Shown here one piece after another: positions 17,326 to 25,974 of a stretch of DNA of 64,000 bases; position 1 is the first letter of the stretch, and the number at the start of each line of letters is the position of its first letter. The notes beneath the pieces were generated by a model that saw only the letters and a program-made list of their open reading frames with translations, was not told the DNA's origin and searched no databases. Source of the DNA: WTJD01 sp964225175 (GTDB lineage Bacteria; Pseudomonadota; Gammaproteobacteria; Xanthomonadales; SZUA-36). The DNA lies in assembly GCA_964225175.1 (NCBI GenBank), contig CAXQNK010000105.1:1-64000 (forward strand). Direction: 5' to 3'. The position numbers and the translations under genes were made by a program.

Positions 17326-18243
17326 ATGAATGGCGCCGCCGCGAAAAGACCCTCCTTTGCACCTCGGAACTGGCCGGGCTGGTTTTCAGTGGCGGCCATA
17401 TGGTTACTGGGGCGTTTGCCGCACCGACCGACCGCGGCGACCGCGGAGGCAATTGGCGTGCTTTTATACCGGTTTGCAAACCGCAGGCGTCTTGTCGCCG
17501 AGCGCAACATTGAGCGCTGTTTTTCCTCACTGAGTGAGATCGAGCGTAAAGAGATCATAAAAGCGAATTTCAGGTTCGTGGGCCGCATGCTGGTCGAAAT
17601 GGCCTGGAGTTGGTCGACTCGTGACCGCCTGATCGATGCCCTCGGCGAGGTGCATGGGCTGGAGCATTTGCGATCGGCAGAGGAAAAACACAGAGGTGTC
17701 CTGGTGGTGACCTTGCACGCCACGTGCTTGGAGATGGGTGCGCGGATCGCGGCTCTTCAGGTTCGGGCGAGCGGCATTTATCGACCGCTAAAGAATGAAG
17801 TGATGGAGTGGTATCAGAATCGGTGCCGTGCAAGATTCTGCAAATCAATGCTGAGCAAACGCAATCTTCGCGCAGGCCTTCGCGCCCTCAAAGCCGGTGA
17901 GGTGTTGTGGTATGCCCCCGATCAGGATTTTGGAAAAAAACAAAGCGTGTTCGTGGATTTTTTTGGCATTCCTGCAGCCACGTTGCTTGCCACTCACAGG
18001 CTGCCGAGTCTCACTGGTTGCGAAGTGGTCATGATGTTTCCCCATTTCGATCGGACCACAGGGAAATATCACGTCGAATTTTCCCCGGCGCCGGAAAATT
18101 TTCCCGGGCAAGACCCCGTGGTTGGCCTGGGTATGATCAACGCACTCATCGAAGACTGGGTCAGGGCCCATCCGGAGCAGTACTGGTGGGTTCACCGGCG
18201 ATTCAAAACGCGCCCCGACGGCCAACCCCCATTCTATGATTGA
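17326..18243 (+). CDS. lpxL: Lipid A late acyltransferase (LpxL/HtrB family)
   Basis: A 305-residue acyltransferase that adds a secondary acyl chain to Kdo-lipid A, matching the neighbouring Kdo transferase. Visible features: an N-terminal membrane segment (WFSVAAIWLLGRLP), the catalytic HX4E box in TLHATCLEMG, the downstream SGIYRPLKNEVMEW block, YAPDQDFG and the terminal PEQYWWVHRRFKTRP. Whether the donor is lauroyl or another acyl-ACP cannot be told. The symbol reflects the family, not a proven position specificity. Confidence 0.9.
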   Translation: MNGAAAKRPSFAPRNWPGWFSVAAIWLLGRLPHRPTAATAEAIGVLLYRFANRRRLVAERNIERCFSSLSEIERKEIIKANFRFVGRMLVEMAWSWSTRDRLIDALGEVHGLEHLRSAEEKHRGVLVVTLHATCLEMGARIAALQVRASGIYRPLKNEVMEWYQNRCRARFCKSMLSKRNLRAGLRALKAGEVLWYAPDQDFGKKQSVFVDFFGIPAATLLATHRLPSLTGCEVVMMFPHFDRTTGKYHVEFSPAPENFPGQDPVVGLGMINALIEDWVRAHPEQYWWVHRRFKTRPDGQPPFYD

Positions 18244-18249
18244 CCGAAC

Positions 18250-19494
18250 TTACTCGGTGCGGGGTTGCGATGCCAGCCACAGACCGATGAGCACCCAGAT
18301 CAAAGACGATAAATAGGTCCCGTAGACCGCGAAATGCGAATTGATGGGAAAGAAGATGAGCCCGACTGACACGGCATAGGGGAACGCTTCCTGTCTCTGC
18401 GTGGGCGTGAGCTTTCTCCAGGCTTCGAAAAACAGGTATGCCCCCATCAACAGTGCCAGCAGGCCGATCGTCCCGGTGTCCGCCATGACTTCCAGGACGA
18501 CGTTGTGCGCGTGCAGGGCGCCCCTGCGGCCTTCGGACCGGCGGATGTGTACATCGTCCGCCTCGGCGTAATCGAGATAGGCGACGGAGAATGCCCGAAC
18601 CCCTACTCCATTGATGGGATGCTCCTCGTACATTGTCATTGCAGTCCTGAAAATTGGCAGCCTCATGGTAGAGGCGAAATCAATGGATGCCTCTTCACCG
18701 TCGAGAACCGCCAAGGTCTGCTGGATCCGGTCCTGGAGCAATGGGGAGGCGTAAGAGCCACCAAGTAGCACCAAGCTGGCCAGACGCGGCACGGTCATCG
18801 ATGCCAGTCGAAGATCCCTGTTTTCTCTGTTCAGGAACAACAACACTGCGTATGTCATCAGGACCACGGCCATCACCAACCAACCTGAGCGCATTCCCGC
18901 AATCATGACCGCCCCAAGCACAAGGGCGAATGAAACCACCCATGCCCACGGAGACCATCGCCGTCTCGCATATTCCAGCAGTATGGGAGACAGGATGGCC
19001 AGGGTTGGCCCATAAAACTGGTACTGGCGCAAAAACAGGGCATTAAGGCGGTCTGGGTGCATGCTGATACCCAGCAGGTCAGTGCCGAAGAACAATTGTA
19101 CGAAACCATCAACCGCCCAAAAGACCAAAACAAGCGATGTCCATTTCAGTACCCTCCAGCGCGCTGTGGGCGGGCTCAGCAGCACGCCGATACTGATGGC
19201 CGCGGCAAGGTACCTCAGAGCCGCCAGGCTTTTCATTGAGCTCTTTTCCGGCGTAAAGGAATCGAACGACGACAGCACCATCGGCAACCAGAAGCACAGG
19301 AACAGCGGAATCACGATCAGCGCGATTTCACGCGCTCGCCGGCGTTGATCGGGAGAACGGAGCACAAAGGGCAGGGCCAGCGCAAAAATGCTGAGAGGAA
19401 TCTCCGGTGCGCGCCCGAAGGGCAGCAGTGCAAAGAAGGATACGACCAGCCAGCTGGGCCATTCAGTTTGAATTCGTTTCAGGATGAGCGGCAT
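18250..19494 (-). CDS. O-antigen ligase family membrane protein (WaaL-like)
   Basis: A 414-residue polytopic membrane protein with about ten to twelve hydrophobic segments and one large periplasmic loop in the second half (about residues 245-325). That loop contains the ligase-family landmark HPINGVGVRAFSVAYLDYAEADD, followed by GALHAHNVVLEVMADTG, whose histidine corresponds to the conserved catalytic-type loop His of WaaL. It probably joins a lipid-linked glycan to the lipid A core or another acceptor. The gene overlaps the preceding glycosyltransferase gene by 16 bases. Confidence 0.88.
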   Translation of the reverse strand: MPLILKRIQTEWPSWLVVSFFALLPFGRAPEIPLSIFALALPFVLRSPDQRRRAREIALIVIPLFLCFWLPMVLSSFDSFTPEKSSMKSLAALRYLAAAISIGVLLSPPTARWRVLKWTSLVLVFWAVDGFVQLFFGTDLLGISMHPDRLNALFLRQYQFYGPTLAILSPILLEYARRRWSPWAWVVSFALVLGAVMIAGMRSGWLVMAVVLMTYAVLLFLNRENRDLRLASMTVPRLASLVLLGGSYASPLLQDRIQQTLAVLDGEEASIDFASTMRLPIFRTAMTMYEEHPINGVGVRAFSVAYLDYAEADDVHIRRSEGRRGALHAHNVVLEVMADTGTIGLLALLMGAYLFFEAWRKLTPTQRQEAFPYAVSVGLIFFPINSHFAVYGTYLSSLIWVLIGLWLASQPRTE

Positions 19495-20600
19495 GCCATG
19501 TCCTCCAGTCCGCTACGATACAGGTCCAGGGTGCGCGACAGCGATTCCTCCAGCTCAAAAGCTTCGCTGGGTGCCACCGTTGGCGGCTCGTGCAGAAACT
19601 GCCTTGTCTTTTCCCTCAGCGCCAGAGGATGGTCGCCGGGTACGGCGCCGGCGGGAAACAGACTTGCCAGCGTTTCGTGGACACCGCCCTGGTCCCATGC
19701 AATCACGGGGACCCCTAGCTTGAGGGCCTCCGCAACGGTTCGGCCAAAGGCCTCGGGTGGATCGCTGCATAAATTGAATACGATGCTCGAAGCCGCCATC
19801 CAGTCACGCATGTCCAACTGCAAGCCCGTAAAGCTGATTCGATCGAGGATGCCGCCACGCTCAGCAAGCCCTTCGAGCTCTGCCTGGTAGCGTGAGCCTG
19901 GTCTGCCCGGCCCGACGATCACGCCGTGGACATCCTCAAACTCGGGCCTCAGGCGGGTCATGAGCTCTATGAAGCTTGAATGGCCCTTGTAGCGCGACAG
20001 GCGCGCGGGCAACAAGAGCAGTCGTTTACCTTCCAGCTCCGGAAAAGCCTGGTAGCAGCGGTCGTACCAGGCCGTAGAGGGTTTGTGGCCGTAAGGAAAC
20101 CGCTTGGTGTTCACTCCCCCGCAGATGACATGGAGGCACTTTGGATCGACAAATTGATAATTCTCGAGAATGTAGCCCTCGATGAAGCGGGACACGGCAA
20201 TGACTCGGTGACCACGCGCCATGATGGCGCTGTATGGGCTGACGGTGTACTGCCCGTGAACGCTGGTCACGAGCAAAGGGCGGTGTTTGGGCTCAAGCCG
20301 CCTGATCGCCAGAAAACACACCCAGGCCGGCAGCCTTGAATGGGCATGAACCACGTCTGGCCGTTTCTGTTCAAGCCATTGGGCAAACCGCCCCACCAGC
20401 TTCCAGGTTGAAAAGCGCTTTTTGCCTACGGGCCAGTCCAGCCAGTTAATGCGGTCGTCCTTGAGTGAGGCGGCCAGCGGCCCGCCGCTGGAGAGCAGCG
20501 TTACGCGATGGCCCTCGCGAACCAGGTGTTGGGTGAGTTCAGCGGCGACCAGTTCGGAGCCGCCTACGGTCAAGGACGCCAGGGCCTGAACTACATGCAT
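19479..20600 (-). CDS. Family 4 glycosyltransferase
   Basis: A 373-residue GT-B glycosyltransferase. The N-terminal domain has the acceptor-side GGSELVAAELTQHLVREGH pattern and the C-terminal domain has the donor site LLLPARLSRYKGHSSFIELM and then the EXFGRTVAEALKLGVPVIAWDQGG motif (here PPEAFGRTVAEAL), typical of GT4. It lies in the LPS block between the CHCC zinc-finger gene and the O-antigen-ligase-like gene, so it probably adds a core or O-chain sugar. The sugar is unknown. Confidence 0.9.
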   Translation of the reverse strand: MHVVQALASLTVGGSELVAAELTQHLVREGHRVTLLSSGGPLAASLKDDRINWLDWPVGKKRFSTWKLVGRFAQWLEQKRPDVVHAHSRLPAWVCFLAIRRLEPKHRPLLVTSVHGQYTVSPYSAIMARGHRVIAVSRFIEGYILENYQFVDPKCLHVICGGVNTKRFPYGHKPSTAWYDRCYQAFPELEGKRLLLLPARLSRYKGHSSFIELMTRLRPEFEDVHGVIVGPGRPGSRYQAELEGLAERGGILDRISFTGLQLDMRDWMAASSIVFNLCSDPPEAFGRTVAEALKLGVPVIAWDQGGVHETLASLFPAGAVPGDHPLALREKTRQFLHEPPTVAPSEAFELEESLSRTLDLYRSGLEDMACRSS

Positions 20601-20651
20601 GTGAAAATGATCCCTGCCCTGTCCGCTTCGAGTAACTCCGGGTCCGGAAAA

Positions 20652-20894
20652 CTACTCGACCAGGCGGTAATGCGTGCTGCAATAAGGGCAGGTTGCCTCG
20701 CCGGATTCCTCGATGGGCAGGTACACGCGCGGGTGCGCATTCCAGAGCTTTTGCTCCGGTGTTGGACAGGACAAGGGAAGGTCAGCGCGGCGCACGTCAT
20801 AACTTTCGGCCGCACTGGCGGTTTCGAGCTTGGGGTCGTTGGCGTCTGTGGCGTGGGTCACTGGAGCGTCTCCAAGGTCTTGGCTGCACGGCAT
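20652..20894 (-). CDS. CHCC zinc-finger domain protein
   Basis: An 80-residue protein whose last 45 residues are the small zf-CHCC domain: DLPLSCPTPEQKLWNAHPRV with a Cys and a His, then GEATCPYCSTHYRLVE with the CxxC pair. It is related to the short zinc-binding proteins often found between glnE/ilvE and LPS genes in Pseudomonas-like genomes. Its job is not known. I choose ATG 20894 because CAGG lies 6-7 bases upstream. A start at 20909 would overlap the end of glnE and has poor spacing to its RBS. Confidence 0.85.
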   Translation of the reverse strand: MPCSQDLGDAPVTHATDANDPKLETASAAESYDVRRADLPLSCPTPEQKLWNAHPRVYLPIEESGEATCPYCSTHYRLVE

Positions 20895-20895
20895 T

Positions 20896-23625
20896 TTAAC
20901 CTGAATCATCCCCTTCGGGTGGGTGAACAGCATCATGCCTTGTGTCTGAACCGGTGCTGAACCACGCTTGCGCATGCGCGCCCAGTAATGCTCTGCATAC
21001 GCGCTCACTCTGTGCCCTGTCATCGCCAACTAACTGGCTTTCTCGGCATATGACCGCCAGGTGTCGGGCCCGGCTCAGGCGTTCATGCGTGGCGATGAGT
21101 TCCGCTGACGCGGTTTCGCTGAGCCATCCGGCTTCGACGAGTCGCGCCAACTGCTGGGGCGTGCCGGTCACGACGATGACGTCGGGGGCATCTGCTGCGG
21201 TTTCAAGCACTCCGAGTTGGGCGAGGAATCCGATGTCGACCAAGCCACCCGGACCGTGCTTGAGTGGGTCGCTTCCCGAGAACTGGCGTCTCAGGCGCTG
21301 CCTCATGCTTGTCACCTCACCTCTCAGCGTTGAGACATCTCTGCGGGTGCACAAGACTTCTTTTCGGATGGCATCAAATTGGCGACCCACCTGCTCGTCC
21401 CCACACAGGAAGCGTGCCCTGGTCAGCGCCTGGAGCTCCCATGTCCAGGCTTTCTCCTTTTGATATTTTTCAAAAGCGAATGTGGAGGAAACCAGTAAAC
21501 CGGCGCGCCCATTCGGCCTGAGGCGGGTATCGGTCTCATAGAGTTTTCCTGAGACGGTGGGGACCGTCATCAGGCTAATAAGCCGACGCGCCATCTTGGT
21601 GAAGGCTTTTTCATGATGATTTTCGTCGTTCTCATGCGCGGCGAGGTCATAAAGAAAAATGAGGTCGAGGTCAGAATTAAACGACAGTTCGCGCGCCCCC
21701 AGGCTCCCATAGCCGATAATGCCCAGGCCTGTCGGAGCGCCCCGGTTCTCTTGGATGGCGTCGAGCGATTCTGTTTCGAGTTGCGCAAGCCGCAGGCAGG
21801 CACCCAGAAGCACTTCGGCCAGGTCGGTCAAGGTGGCAGCGACCTCTCCCGGCGACAACTTCGTCTCCAGTTCAGCCACCGCAACCCGCAAACTTGTGGC
21901 CAGCTTCATATGGTTTAGTGCGGGCAGCAGGGTTTCCAGGTCGTCCTGCGCACGAAAAATGCGACTCACCGATTGTTCCATTTCCTCTCGCGTGGGAAGC
22001 AGTTGGCCCAGGGTCGGGTCAATCAGTTCGTCCAGAAGCGCCGGGTGGCGGGTGACTGTCTCAGCCACCCAGTCACTTTTTTCGAACAGGTCGAGCATCC
22101 GTTCGGTTGCCCTGGGGTTCTGAACGAGCAGGGCAAGGTAGGCGCTTCGCCGGCAAATCGCAAAAACCAGGTCAAGAACAGCTGTCAGCGAAGCCCCCGA
22201 GATGTTTCGCTCATCCAGATGCTTGAGCAGTTGGGGCATGAAACGGTCCAGGCGCTGTCGAGCACGCTGGCTCAGCGATTGTCTGCCAAGGCGTCTTGAA
22301 AACTGGGAGATGGGGCTGTCCTCATCGGTCTTTGGCTCCTGGCTCCCAGCCCAGAGCGCCTGCCATTGCCTGGACCACGCATCGTCACATGGAAGCGTAT
22401 TTTCATCCTGGCGGCCGAGGTACTGGGCAAAAAGCACACCGATTGAATTGCGCACAGCGCTTACTTGCTGCGCGAGTGCCGTGGTGTCGTCACAGCGCAT
22501 GGCGATGGCAACCCGCCGGAGGTCTTCGCCGTCGGGCAACTCGTGGGTTTGCTGGTCATGCAGCGCCTGGATCGCGTTTTCGAGTTGACGCAGGAAGACG
22601 TACGCGTCATGCAGGGTGTTGGCGACTTCCGGGTCTATCAGTTCGAGTCCGACAAGGGCGTCAATGGCATGCATCAATGACGGGGTTTGCAAGGCGGGTT
22701 CAGTGCCGCCACGCAGCAGTTGATGAGCCTGAACCATGAATTCAATCTCCCTGATCCCACCCGCTCCGCGCTTGATGTCCCGCTGCCTGTGATGCGAAGA
22801 GGCGTCCCTGCGGATGGTTTCGCGCATTTCCTGAAGCGCCTCGACCGCGCCGAAATCGATATAACGCCGATAGACGAAGGGCCGCAGTATGTTCAGCAGT
22901 GCCTTACCGTGCGCGGGATCTCCGGTCACGGGGCGAGCTTTCACGAGGGCGTAGCGTTCCCAATCCCTGCCCTCGCGCTGGTAGTACTGCTCCATGGCGC
23001 CAAAACTGCAGACCAGGGGGCCGGAACTCCCAAACGGCCTCAGGCGCGCGTCCACACGAAAACAGAACCCATCTTCCGTGACCTCCGAAAGGCTGCGAAT
23101 GACTGCGCGCACCAATCGGGTGAAGAATGTCTCGTTGGCGATTGATTTTCGGCCGTCGCATTGGCCGGCTTCCGGGAAACAGAAAACAAGATCGATGTCA
23201 GAAGACAGGTTGAGCTCACGACCTCCAAGCTTGCCCATGGCCAGGACGATCAACTCATGCGCGGCGCCATCTGCGTTTCTGGGCGTGCCAAAACGCTCCT
23301 GCAGTCGCTTAAAGTGTTCCTCGACAGCGGCACGCAGACATAATTCTGCCAGGATGCTCAAGTCTCCCAGCGTCTCATCAAGACCTGCAAGACGATTCAG
23401 ATCTCGCCAGATAATGCGCATCATTTCGTGGTTACGGAAACGGCGCAATCCCCGGTCCAGCTTGTCCGATTTGAGGTGCGTGGCGAGGTCTTCAGCGAGG
23501 GGGGGCGAGTCATCTAATAACCGTCCGCTGGACTGGAGTGTCTGCCACCAGGCTGGTTCGCGCTGAACCAGGCTGTCCAGAAAAGGGCTGCAGTCGCGAG
23601 CGATATCAGTGAGGTGTTCCGGCAT
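20896..23625 (-). CDS. glnE: Glutamine synthetase adenylyltransferase / adenylyl-removing enzyme
   Basis: GlnE attaches and removes AMP on glutamine synthetase, under control of PII proteins. The 909-residue protein has both nucleotidyltransferase domains: the N-terminal deadenylylase half with AMGKLGGRELNLSSDIDLVF and the C-terminal adenylylase half with GYGSLGARELSFNSDLDLIF, joined by the helical regulatory region. Length is near E. coli (946). The ATG at 23625 (MPEHLTDIARDCSP) is preferred. An upstream in-frame ATG at 23670 runs into the decayed CopA remnant. Two bases separate its stop from the next gene's start codon. Confidence 0.95.
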   Translation of the reverse strand: MPEHLTDIARDCSPFLDSLVQREPAWWQTLQSSGRLLDDSPPLAEDLATHLKSDKLDRGLRRFRNHEMMRIIWRDLNRLAGLDETLGDLSILAELCLRAAVEEHFKRLQERFGTPRNADGAAHELIVLAMGKLGGRELNLSSDIDLVFCFPEAGQCDGRKSIANETFFTRLVRAVIRSLSEVTEDGFCFRVDARLRPFGSSGPLVCSFGAMEQYYQREGRDWERYALVKARPVTGDPAHGKALLNILRPFVYRRYIDFGAVEALQEMRETIRRDASSHHRQRDIKRGAGGIREIEFMVQAHQLLRGGTEPALQTPSLMHAIDALVGLELIDPEVANTLHDAYVFLRQLENAIQALHDQQTHELPDGEDLRRVAIAMRCDDTTALAQQVSAVRNSIGVLFAQYLGRQDENTLPCDDAWSRQWQALWAGSQEPKTDEDSPISQFSRRLGRQSLSQRARQRLDRFMPQLLKHLDERNISGASLTAVLDLVFAICRRSAYLALLVQNPRATERMLDLFEKSDWVAETVTRHPALLDELIDPTLGQLLPTREEMEQSVSRIFRAQDDLETLLPALNHMKLATSLRVAVAELETKLSPGEVAATLTDLAEVLLGACLRLAQLETESLDAIQENRGAPTGLGIIGYGSLGARELSFNSDLDLIFLYDLAAHENDENHHEKAFTKMARRLISLMTVPTVSGKLYETDTRLRPNGRAGLLVSSTFAFEKYQKEKAWTWELQALTRARFLCGDEQVGRQFDAIRKEVLCTRRDVSTLRGEVTSMRQRLRRQFSGSDPLKHGPGGLVDIGFLAQLGVLETAADAPDVIVVTGTPQQLARLVEAGWLSETASAELIATHERLSRARHLAVICRESQLVGDDRAQSERVCRALLGAHAQAWFSTGSDTRHDAVHPPEGDDSG

Positions 23626-23666
23626 TCCGCAAGTATACCGGCCCCCGTCCGGGCAAGGCTCCCGAT

Positions 23667-24010
23667 TCATTTCAGTGGCAGTCGCCCCAGTCGCGAGGCA
23701 TTGCCGATGACTTTAACGAAAATCGAGCTCATTGCAGCGGTGGCGATCATCGGGTGAAGCAAAAACCCAAAGGCCGAGTAGAGGACCCCGGCTGCAACCG
23801 GCACGCCGCGCAAGTTGCAGCCGAAGGCGAACATGAGATTCTTACGGACGTTGTTTACGATCAGGGCGCTCAACCCTAGAGCGAGAACCCTTTGTTTGAG
23901 TTGACCATTGACGAGAGTCAATTCGACATTTTCCATCGCGGCATTGGTGCCGGTGCCCATGTAGACGCCAATACCCGCTTAAGCGAGAGCCGGTGTCGTT
24001 AACCGTCTCC
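23667..24010 (-). pseudogene. Remnant of a copper-translocating P-type ATPase (CopA), C-terminal end
   Basis: The minus strand encodes about 97 residues that read like the last membrane helices of CopA: MGTGTNAAMENVELTLVNG, then NVRKNLMFAFGCN, GVPVAAGVLYSAFGFLLHP and a terminal VIGNASRLGRL. Upstream the reading frame is broken. The codon expected to be Gln in the ALAQAxxG motif is TAA, so the frame reads PALA-stop-AGIGVYMGTGT. The hinge motif GDGxND is split by small deletions that shift the frame. The ATP-binding and actuator domains are absent. It is a decayed fragment, and expression is unlikely. Confidence 0.85.
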
Positions 24011-24300
24011 CTCCTGGGCAATGCGGCGACTGGATTCTTTCGCGGCCCGCACCCTTGTCAGTGAGTCCAGCGGAGAGCGGTGGGCTTCGAATTTAAATAA
24101 ACCCAGCGCGCTGGCCACGTGGCTACGGTCGGCTCATGGCTTCCGAGTGCAGGACACATTGGGCAGATGCAAGCCGTCTTTTGGGTGTCGCTCGTACGAT
24201 TCGCGTGTTGCGCCATCTCGGTAACAGGTTGGGTGCTCTTCTCACCAGGCTGCCTGCGAACTGATCTGGGTGTGTATCAGAGAATTATCCTCTTTGGGCT

Positions 24301-24324
24301 GTGCGCACCTCCAGTGGTGCGCAC
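24301..24324 (-). terminator. Strong hairpin just past the TorF porin gene
   Basis: GTGCGCACC (24301-24309) and GGTGCGCAC (24316-24324) form a perfect 9-base stem with a 6-base loop, 19 bases beyond the porin stop codon. No T-run follows on the minus strand, so it is a transcript-end hairpin rather than a textbook terminator. The rest of 24011-24343 shows no gene. Confidence 0.5.
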
Positions 24325-24343
24325 TATTACCTGGAAGCCGGCC

Positions 24344-24985
24344 CTAGAAGGCCCTGCTGATCGTGAATACCAGATTGGTATCCGACTCACCCCCGAGCAG
24401 CGTGCTGTCGCTGTGTATCAGGGCAATGGCGTAGTCAAGCAGGTAAGTTTCTTCAAGCTCAAGCGCCGCGCCGTAGCCCGCTTCGTAGTAGTTGCCATCG
24501 AAATCTCCCGCGAATGTACCGAATTTGCCATACCATCCTTCGTGAGTGACGGTTGCCGAATAGAATTGATAGTCCAGGGTGGGGCCAGAAAAATTGTCAT
24601 ATTCACCTATGGCGGCATCGAAGGAAAACCACCGCCAACCCAAACCCAGGTTCAGCTCCAGATAGTCATCATCGAAATCGCCCGTGTAGGTGTACCAAGT
24701 ACCTCCGACGCTGAGAGAGAACTCCCCGACAGAGAAACCATAGCCTCCGTAAAAGTCGACTTCGAGACCATCGCCTACATCAGCGGCCCAGCTTCCAAGA
24801 TAAAGCCCCCCCATTGAAAAATCCGCGCCCGCGAATGCCGATGAGGATTTTTGGCGAATGCCGCGAAAGACATATTCCGAGTTGTAGCCCAGGTTTGCCG
24901 ACAACGCCTGCGCCCGGAGTTCGGGGCTGAAAACGAGGGCCAAGAGGCACAACCGTCCCCAGCTTGAGAAATTTCGTCTGAACAT
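24344..24985 (-). CDS. TorF-family putative porin
   Basis: A 213-residue outer-membrane beta-barrel protein. A signal peptide (FRRNFSSWGRLCLLALVFSPELRAQA) is followed by the family start LSANLGYNSEYVFRGIRQ, and then alternating amphipathic strands rich in Tyr, Gly and Asp. It ends in a C-terminal phenylalanine (TISRAF), the outer-membrane sorting signal. This matches the TorF/TIGR02001 family, whose transported substrate is not established. ATG 24985 is chosen because GGGAG lies just upstream and it gives a proper signal peptide. The A+T-rich 197 bases upstream probably carry the promoter. Confidence 0.9.
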   Translation of the reverse strand: MFRRNFSSWGRLCLLALVFSPELRAQALSANLGYNSEYVFRGIRQKSSSAFAGADFSMGGLYLGSWAADVGDGLEVDFYGGYGFSVGEFSLSVGGTWYTYTGDFDDDYLELNLGLGWRWFSFDAAIGEYDNFSGPTLDYQFYSATVTHEGWYGKFGTFAGDFDGNYYEAGYGAALELEETYLLDYAIALIHSDSTLLGGESDTNLVFTISRAF

Positions 24986-25182
24986 AACACTCTCCCTAAT
25001 GTGTTGAATTGAATGCGGGTGCTGTTTGGCGAAGCCGCGCCTAGGGAAAAGCAATAATCAGACCAATAAAAAAAGTTTCATTAAAACAGTGGTTTACATA
25101 ATTTTTGAGAAAAAGACCCATCGGAGTGCCCAACTAGGGAGCATGCCTGCCTTGTTCTAATGCACACGAAGCGCCAGGAAGT

Positions 25183-25974
25183 TCAGAGATACCAGCGGAG
25201 CTGCCAGTAGTTTGGAATTCTCTTAAGGGTGGTTTTATCTGTTTGTTTGCGGTCTTTGCGACCAAGGAAGTTGGAAATTGCCTCAGCGCTCAGTATAGAC
25301 CCATCAATGGGAACAAATTGGCACAGCTGGCTTACCGCGGCGCGCTGCGCTTTAGGTGACCCATAAAGATCCTCGTAGTAGAGGGATAAATGAGGCTTGT
25401 GCTCCAGGTGAGCACGAAGCGTCTGATCGAGCTCCCGGATTTGATCACGCTCGCGAACAAATTCCTCGCGGTCGATTTTCTCAAACGTCGCTTTCCGCCA
25501 GCGCGCACGGTGTTCCATGCTTGCGCCCAGTTGAAAAATTTGGGCCTGCGCGGCAAGACGTCTTGAAATTACCGCGCGGGCAAGGTTGCGACGAGAAAGA
25601 TAGATGAGTTTGACCTCGCGCTCCAGGCATTCATCGAGAATGTTGAGGTTGCCTTCAAGCGAAACAGTAGTCCAGACATGTTTAATGCCCGTGAAATGTG
25701 CCAGCATCTGGTCGAGGAATAGCCTGCATTCCCGTTTGTCTTCAGCGACGCGGTTCAACGGGTTCCAGGCGAAATCAGACTCTTTTGTGGCGGTGTTTTC
25801 GAGCCCAAGATAGCCGCGTTCCTCAAGCATTAGGCGAAATCCCGGGTTTTCTTCGACGTCACCCGACTTGATGTTAAAAGGCTCCTGGACAAGCGGAATG
25901 GTAGAACCAAGCGCTGAGGAAAGGCTGGTGCTTCCCGAACGGGCTAACGCGAAAATGAGGAAACTTTGATTCAC
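25183..25974 (-). CDS. Sulfotransferase family protein
   Basis: A 263-residue soluble sulfotransferase-like protein. The PAPS 5'-phosphosulfate loop is visible at residues 10-18 (LARSGSTSL), and a 3'-phosphate-binding-type segment follows in VKLIYLSRRNLARAVISRRLA. It ends with a YYEDLYGSP strand-turn, also usual in the family. It should transfer sulfate from PAPS to a hydroxyl or amine of an unknown acceptor, often a glycan or lipid. The ATG overlaps the stop of the upstream tandem-repeat secreted protein (ATGA), so the two are co-translated. Confidence 0.82.
   Translation of the reverse strand: MNQSFLIFALARSGSTSLSSALGSTIPLVQEPFNIKSGDVEENPGFRLMLEERGYLGLENTATKESDFAWNPLNRVAEDKRECRLFLDQMLAHFTGIKHVWTTVSLEGNLNILDECLEREVKLIYLSRRNLARAVISRRLAAQAQIFQLGASMEHRARWRKATFEKIDREEFVRERDQIRELDQTLRAHLEHKPHLSLYYEDLYGSPKAQRAAVSQLCQFVPIDGSILSAEAISNFLGRKDRKQTDKTTLKRIPNYWQLRWYL

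Noticed and set aside
24119..24817. Plus-strand frame of about 230 codons opposite the TorF porin
   Set aside because: The minus strand encodes a signal peptide, beta strands and a terminal Phe; the plus frame has none of these.
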